A DNA stretch of 64,000 nt from Salinivirga cyanobacteriivorans (GTDB lineage Bacteria; Bacteroidota; Bacteroidia; Bacteroidales; Salinivirgaceae). The translations under genes and the position numbers were made by a program. Each line of letters starts with the position of its first letter. Positions within the stretch are counted from its first letter, which is position 1. Under the pieces are notes generated by a model. That model had not been told where the DNA came from, did not search any database, and saw only the letters and a program-made list of their open reading frames with translations. This document shows, one piece after another, positions 62,359 through 64,000 of the stretch. The stretch lies in the NCBI RefSeq assembly GCF_001443605.1, contig NZ_CP013118.1:3931001-3995000 (forward strand), read 5' to 3'.

Positions 62359-64000
62359 TTATTGTTTGATTATTCTTTCAACACCTACGTTGTTGTTGCT
62401 CTGAACTCTTACGAAGTATGTGCCCTCAGTAAGGTCGCTGATGTTTAAACTCAGCTTGTCGGCATTTGCTGCGCGCTGAATTACGATTTGACCCTGTGCA
62501 TTAAATATCTCAACCTTTTCAATGCTACTGTCTGAAGCAATATTCAAACGGTCACTGGTTGGGTTTGGATACACATTCAGGCTAATCGAGCTTTGTGGAT
62601 TGTCAAAAATACCAACTGCGCTTAATGCTACAAGCTGTCCGCCTGATGGCAATGCTACATACAATCCAAAAGCTTCACCATCGCTGTTGTTTGCAGGGTT
62701 CAGGAAACCTGAAGCCAGTACAGTTATAGCAGCATCGTCTAAACCTAAAGTAGCAAGTGGAGCTTCGTAAGCTGCAACAGTTGAAGTACCAGTTTCGTCG
62801 CGTACTTCTAATACATAGTCATCTGTGGCTAACTCAGCATATCCAAAGAAGTCACCATAAGCAAGGTTATCAATAAGTTCACCGTTTACAACAGCGGTTT
62901 CATAAATGTCCACTACAGGAGCGTCGGTACTACCGTGGAATACAAGTACGTCAGTATTTCCTGAAGTAGCAGCCATATCACGAGCCATAGGGAATACATA
63001 TAAATCAAAAGCTTCAGCAGGATCGTAACCTGAAGCACTTACAATACCGTTAGCAACGATAATATATTTCTCGTCAGCTGTCAGCGTGTAATTGAAAGCC
63101 GCGATTGTATCATCAACACTTGCTGATGTTGAAGGCGCAATACCCACAACGATTTCTTCTTCAGCAGGTACCGAAAGGAATGATGTAGCTTCCCGGAACA
63201 TAAAGTCATCTTTAATAAGGTCACCGTTCAGGTACACATCTACCATTTCAGCAGCAGCATCCGCAGAGTTGTGAATAATTTGTACCTGAGCTTCTGCGGG
63301 TTCAGTTACAAGTGGCAATTCAACTAACATTCCACCTGAAGCCAGAGCAGCATACAATCCAAAAGCTTCACCATCGCTGTTGTTTGCAGGGTTCAGGAAA
63401 CCTGAAGCCAGTACAGTTATAGCAGCATCGTCTAAACCTAAAGTAGCAAGTGGAGCTTCGTAAGCTGCAACAGTTGAAGTACCAGTTTCGTCGCGTACTT
63501 CTAATACATAGTCATCTGTGGCTAACTCAGCATATCCAAAGAAGTCACCATAAGCAAGGTTATCAATAAGTTCACCGTTTACAACAGCGGTTTCATAAAT
63601 ATCCACTACAGGAGCGTCGGTACTACCGTGGAATACAAGTACGTCAGTATTTCCTGAAGTAGCAGCCATATCACGAGCCATAGGGAATACATATAAATCA
63701 AAAGCTTCAGCAGGATCGTAACCTGAAGCACTTACAATACCGTTAGCAACGATAATATATTTCTCGTCAGCTGTCAGCGTGTAATTGAAAGCCGCGATTG
63801 TATCATCAACACTTGCTGATGTTGAAGGCGCAATACCCACAACGATTTCTTCTTCAGCAGGTACCGAAAGGAATGATGTAGCTTCCCGGAACATAAAGTC
63901 ATCTTTAATAAGGTCACCGTTCAGGTACACATCTACCATTTCAGCAGCAGCATCCGCAGAGTTGTGAATAATTTGTACCTGAGCTTCTGCGGGTTCAGTT
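62359..64000 (-). CDS. DUF4397 repeat protein with T9SS sorting domain (partial, 5' end outside)
   Basis: At least 547 residues visible; the frame is open past the window edge. The protein is built from ~231-residue DUF4397 modules (VQIIHNSADAA, VVDIYETAVVNGE, FLNPANNSDGEAFGLY) that are almost identical. The C-terminus is a type A sorting domain (SLNVYPNPTSDRLNIA ... VERIIKQ). It is thus exported by the type IX system. The DUF4397 function is not established; the beta-sandwich repeats suggest a surface layer or adhesion role. It is followed by its own terminator. Confidence 0.9.
   Translation of the reverse strand, partial: TEPAEAQVQIIHNSADAAAEMVDVYLNGDLIKDDFMFREATSFLSVPAEEEIVVGIAPSTSASVDDTIAAFNYTLTADEKYIIVANGIVSASGYDPAEAFDLYVFPMARDMAATSGNTDVLVFHGSTDAPVVDIYETAVVNGELIDNLAYGDFFGYAELATDDYVLEVRDETGTSTVAAYEAPLATLGLDDAAITVLASGFLNPANNSDGEAFGLYAALASGGMLVELPLVTEPAEAQVQIIHNSADAAAEMVDVYLNGDLIKDDFMFREATSFLSVPAEEEIVVGIAPSTSASVDDTIAAFNYTLTADEKYIIVANGIVSASGYDPAEAFDLYVFPMARDMAATSGNTDVLVFHGSTDAPVVDIYETAVVNGELIDNLAYGDFFGYAELATDDYVLEVRDETGTSTVAAYEAPLATLGLDDAAITVLASGFLNPANNSDGEAFGLYVALPSGGQLVALSAVGIFDNPQSSISLNVYPNPTSDRLNIASDSSIEKVEIFNAQGQIVIQRAANADKLSLNISDLTEGTYFVRVQSNNNVGVERIIKQ
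62657..63307 (-). repeat. 693-bp near-identical coding repeat, downstream copy
   Basis: Matches 63350-64000 with a period of 693 bp (231 codons). By eye I see only one substitution (62908 G against 63601 A). The repeat sits inside the DUF4397 gene. Confidence 0.85.
63350..64000 (-). repeat. 693-bp near-identical coding repeat, upstream copy (truncated by window)
   Basis: Partner of 62657-63307. More copies may lie beyond the window edge. Confidence 0.85.

Noticed and set aside
1-64000. CRISPR array, prophage or conjugative module
   Set aside because: No regularly spaced short repeats, cas genes, phage structural genes or conjugation genes were found; the fibre-like protein at 42296 is a host-type Bacteroidota family without phage neighbours.

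Overview
The window looks like a chromosomal segment of a free-living Bacteroidota. Three kinds of evidence point there: type IX secretion C-terminal domains on three proteins, Bacteroidota-type promoters (TTTG, about 20 nt, TAnnTTTG), and lipoproteins with an acidic run after the lipobox. The family mix also fits: bacterial GGGP-synthase homologue, DUF4397 repeats, tail-fibre-like fold, LptF/G permease. Base composition is moderately AT-rich. I cannot place it below phylum with confidence; a marine Marinilabiliales- or Cytophagales-like organism would fit.

Layout. 1-3.7 kb: the end of a phosphopantetheinyl transferase, a GGGP-synthase homologue, a PafA-like protein whose catalytic residues are mostly replaced, and YchF. 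3.9-6.7 kb: an IS481-family element (22-bp terminal repeats, 6-bp target duplication) that contains an IS1380-family element. 6.7-8.4 kb: a surface-type lipoprotein and a voltage-gated K+ channel with a zinc ribbon. 8.5-13.6 kb: an enoyl-CoA hydratase followed by two tandem FabH-FabG-like fusion proteins (the second with a degenerate reductase half) and a small secreted protein, an apparent uncharacterised acyl-condensing operon. 13.6-17 kb: a hybrid sensor kinase and a DtxR-like regulator. 17-23.3 kb: a secreted trypsin-like protease, PlsC-type acyltransferase, omega-amidase, a membrane-anchored reductive-dehalogenase-like protein, a multi-pass membrane protein and a lipoprotein.

23.4-30.3 kb: SpoIID-like protein, LpxB, a small membrane protein, SurE, a 52-residue membrane protein and an AddB-like nuclease. 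30.6-35.4 kb: ECF sigma factor, then sucA-sucB of the TCA cycle. 35.4-42.2 kb: a cytosolic multi-PAS kinase, GNAT, PLP-dependent racemase, transglutaminase-like protein and a secreted protein. 42.3-46 kb: a fibre-like protein with repeats, a T9SS cargo, a secreted protein, a DUF2490-like outer-membrane protein and tRNA-Met. 46-51.7 kb: START-like protein, LptF/G permease, two glycosyltransferases and RibAB. 51.8-57.2 kb: a Cache-HAMP-GAF-PAS sensor and an M16 peptidase. 57.2-58.3 kb: a noncoding insert between two 284-bp direct repeats that duplicate the 3' end of the peptidase gene. 58.3-61.9 kb: a GT39-type membrane glycosyltransferase and a YtcJ-like amidohydrolase lipoprotein. 62-64 kb: two tandem small-RNA-like units, then a DUF4397 T9SS cargo with near-identical 231-residue repeats that runs off the window.

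The most promising undescribed items are the tandem RNA units at 61970-62246 (compensatory changes in the 5' stem, intrinsic terminators, a strong promoter on one copy), the double FabH-FabG operon at 8.5-13.6 kb, the catalytically depleted PafA paralogue at 994-2607, and the duplicated-3'-end insertion at 56975-58259. All protein assignments come from reading motifs; no database search was run.
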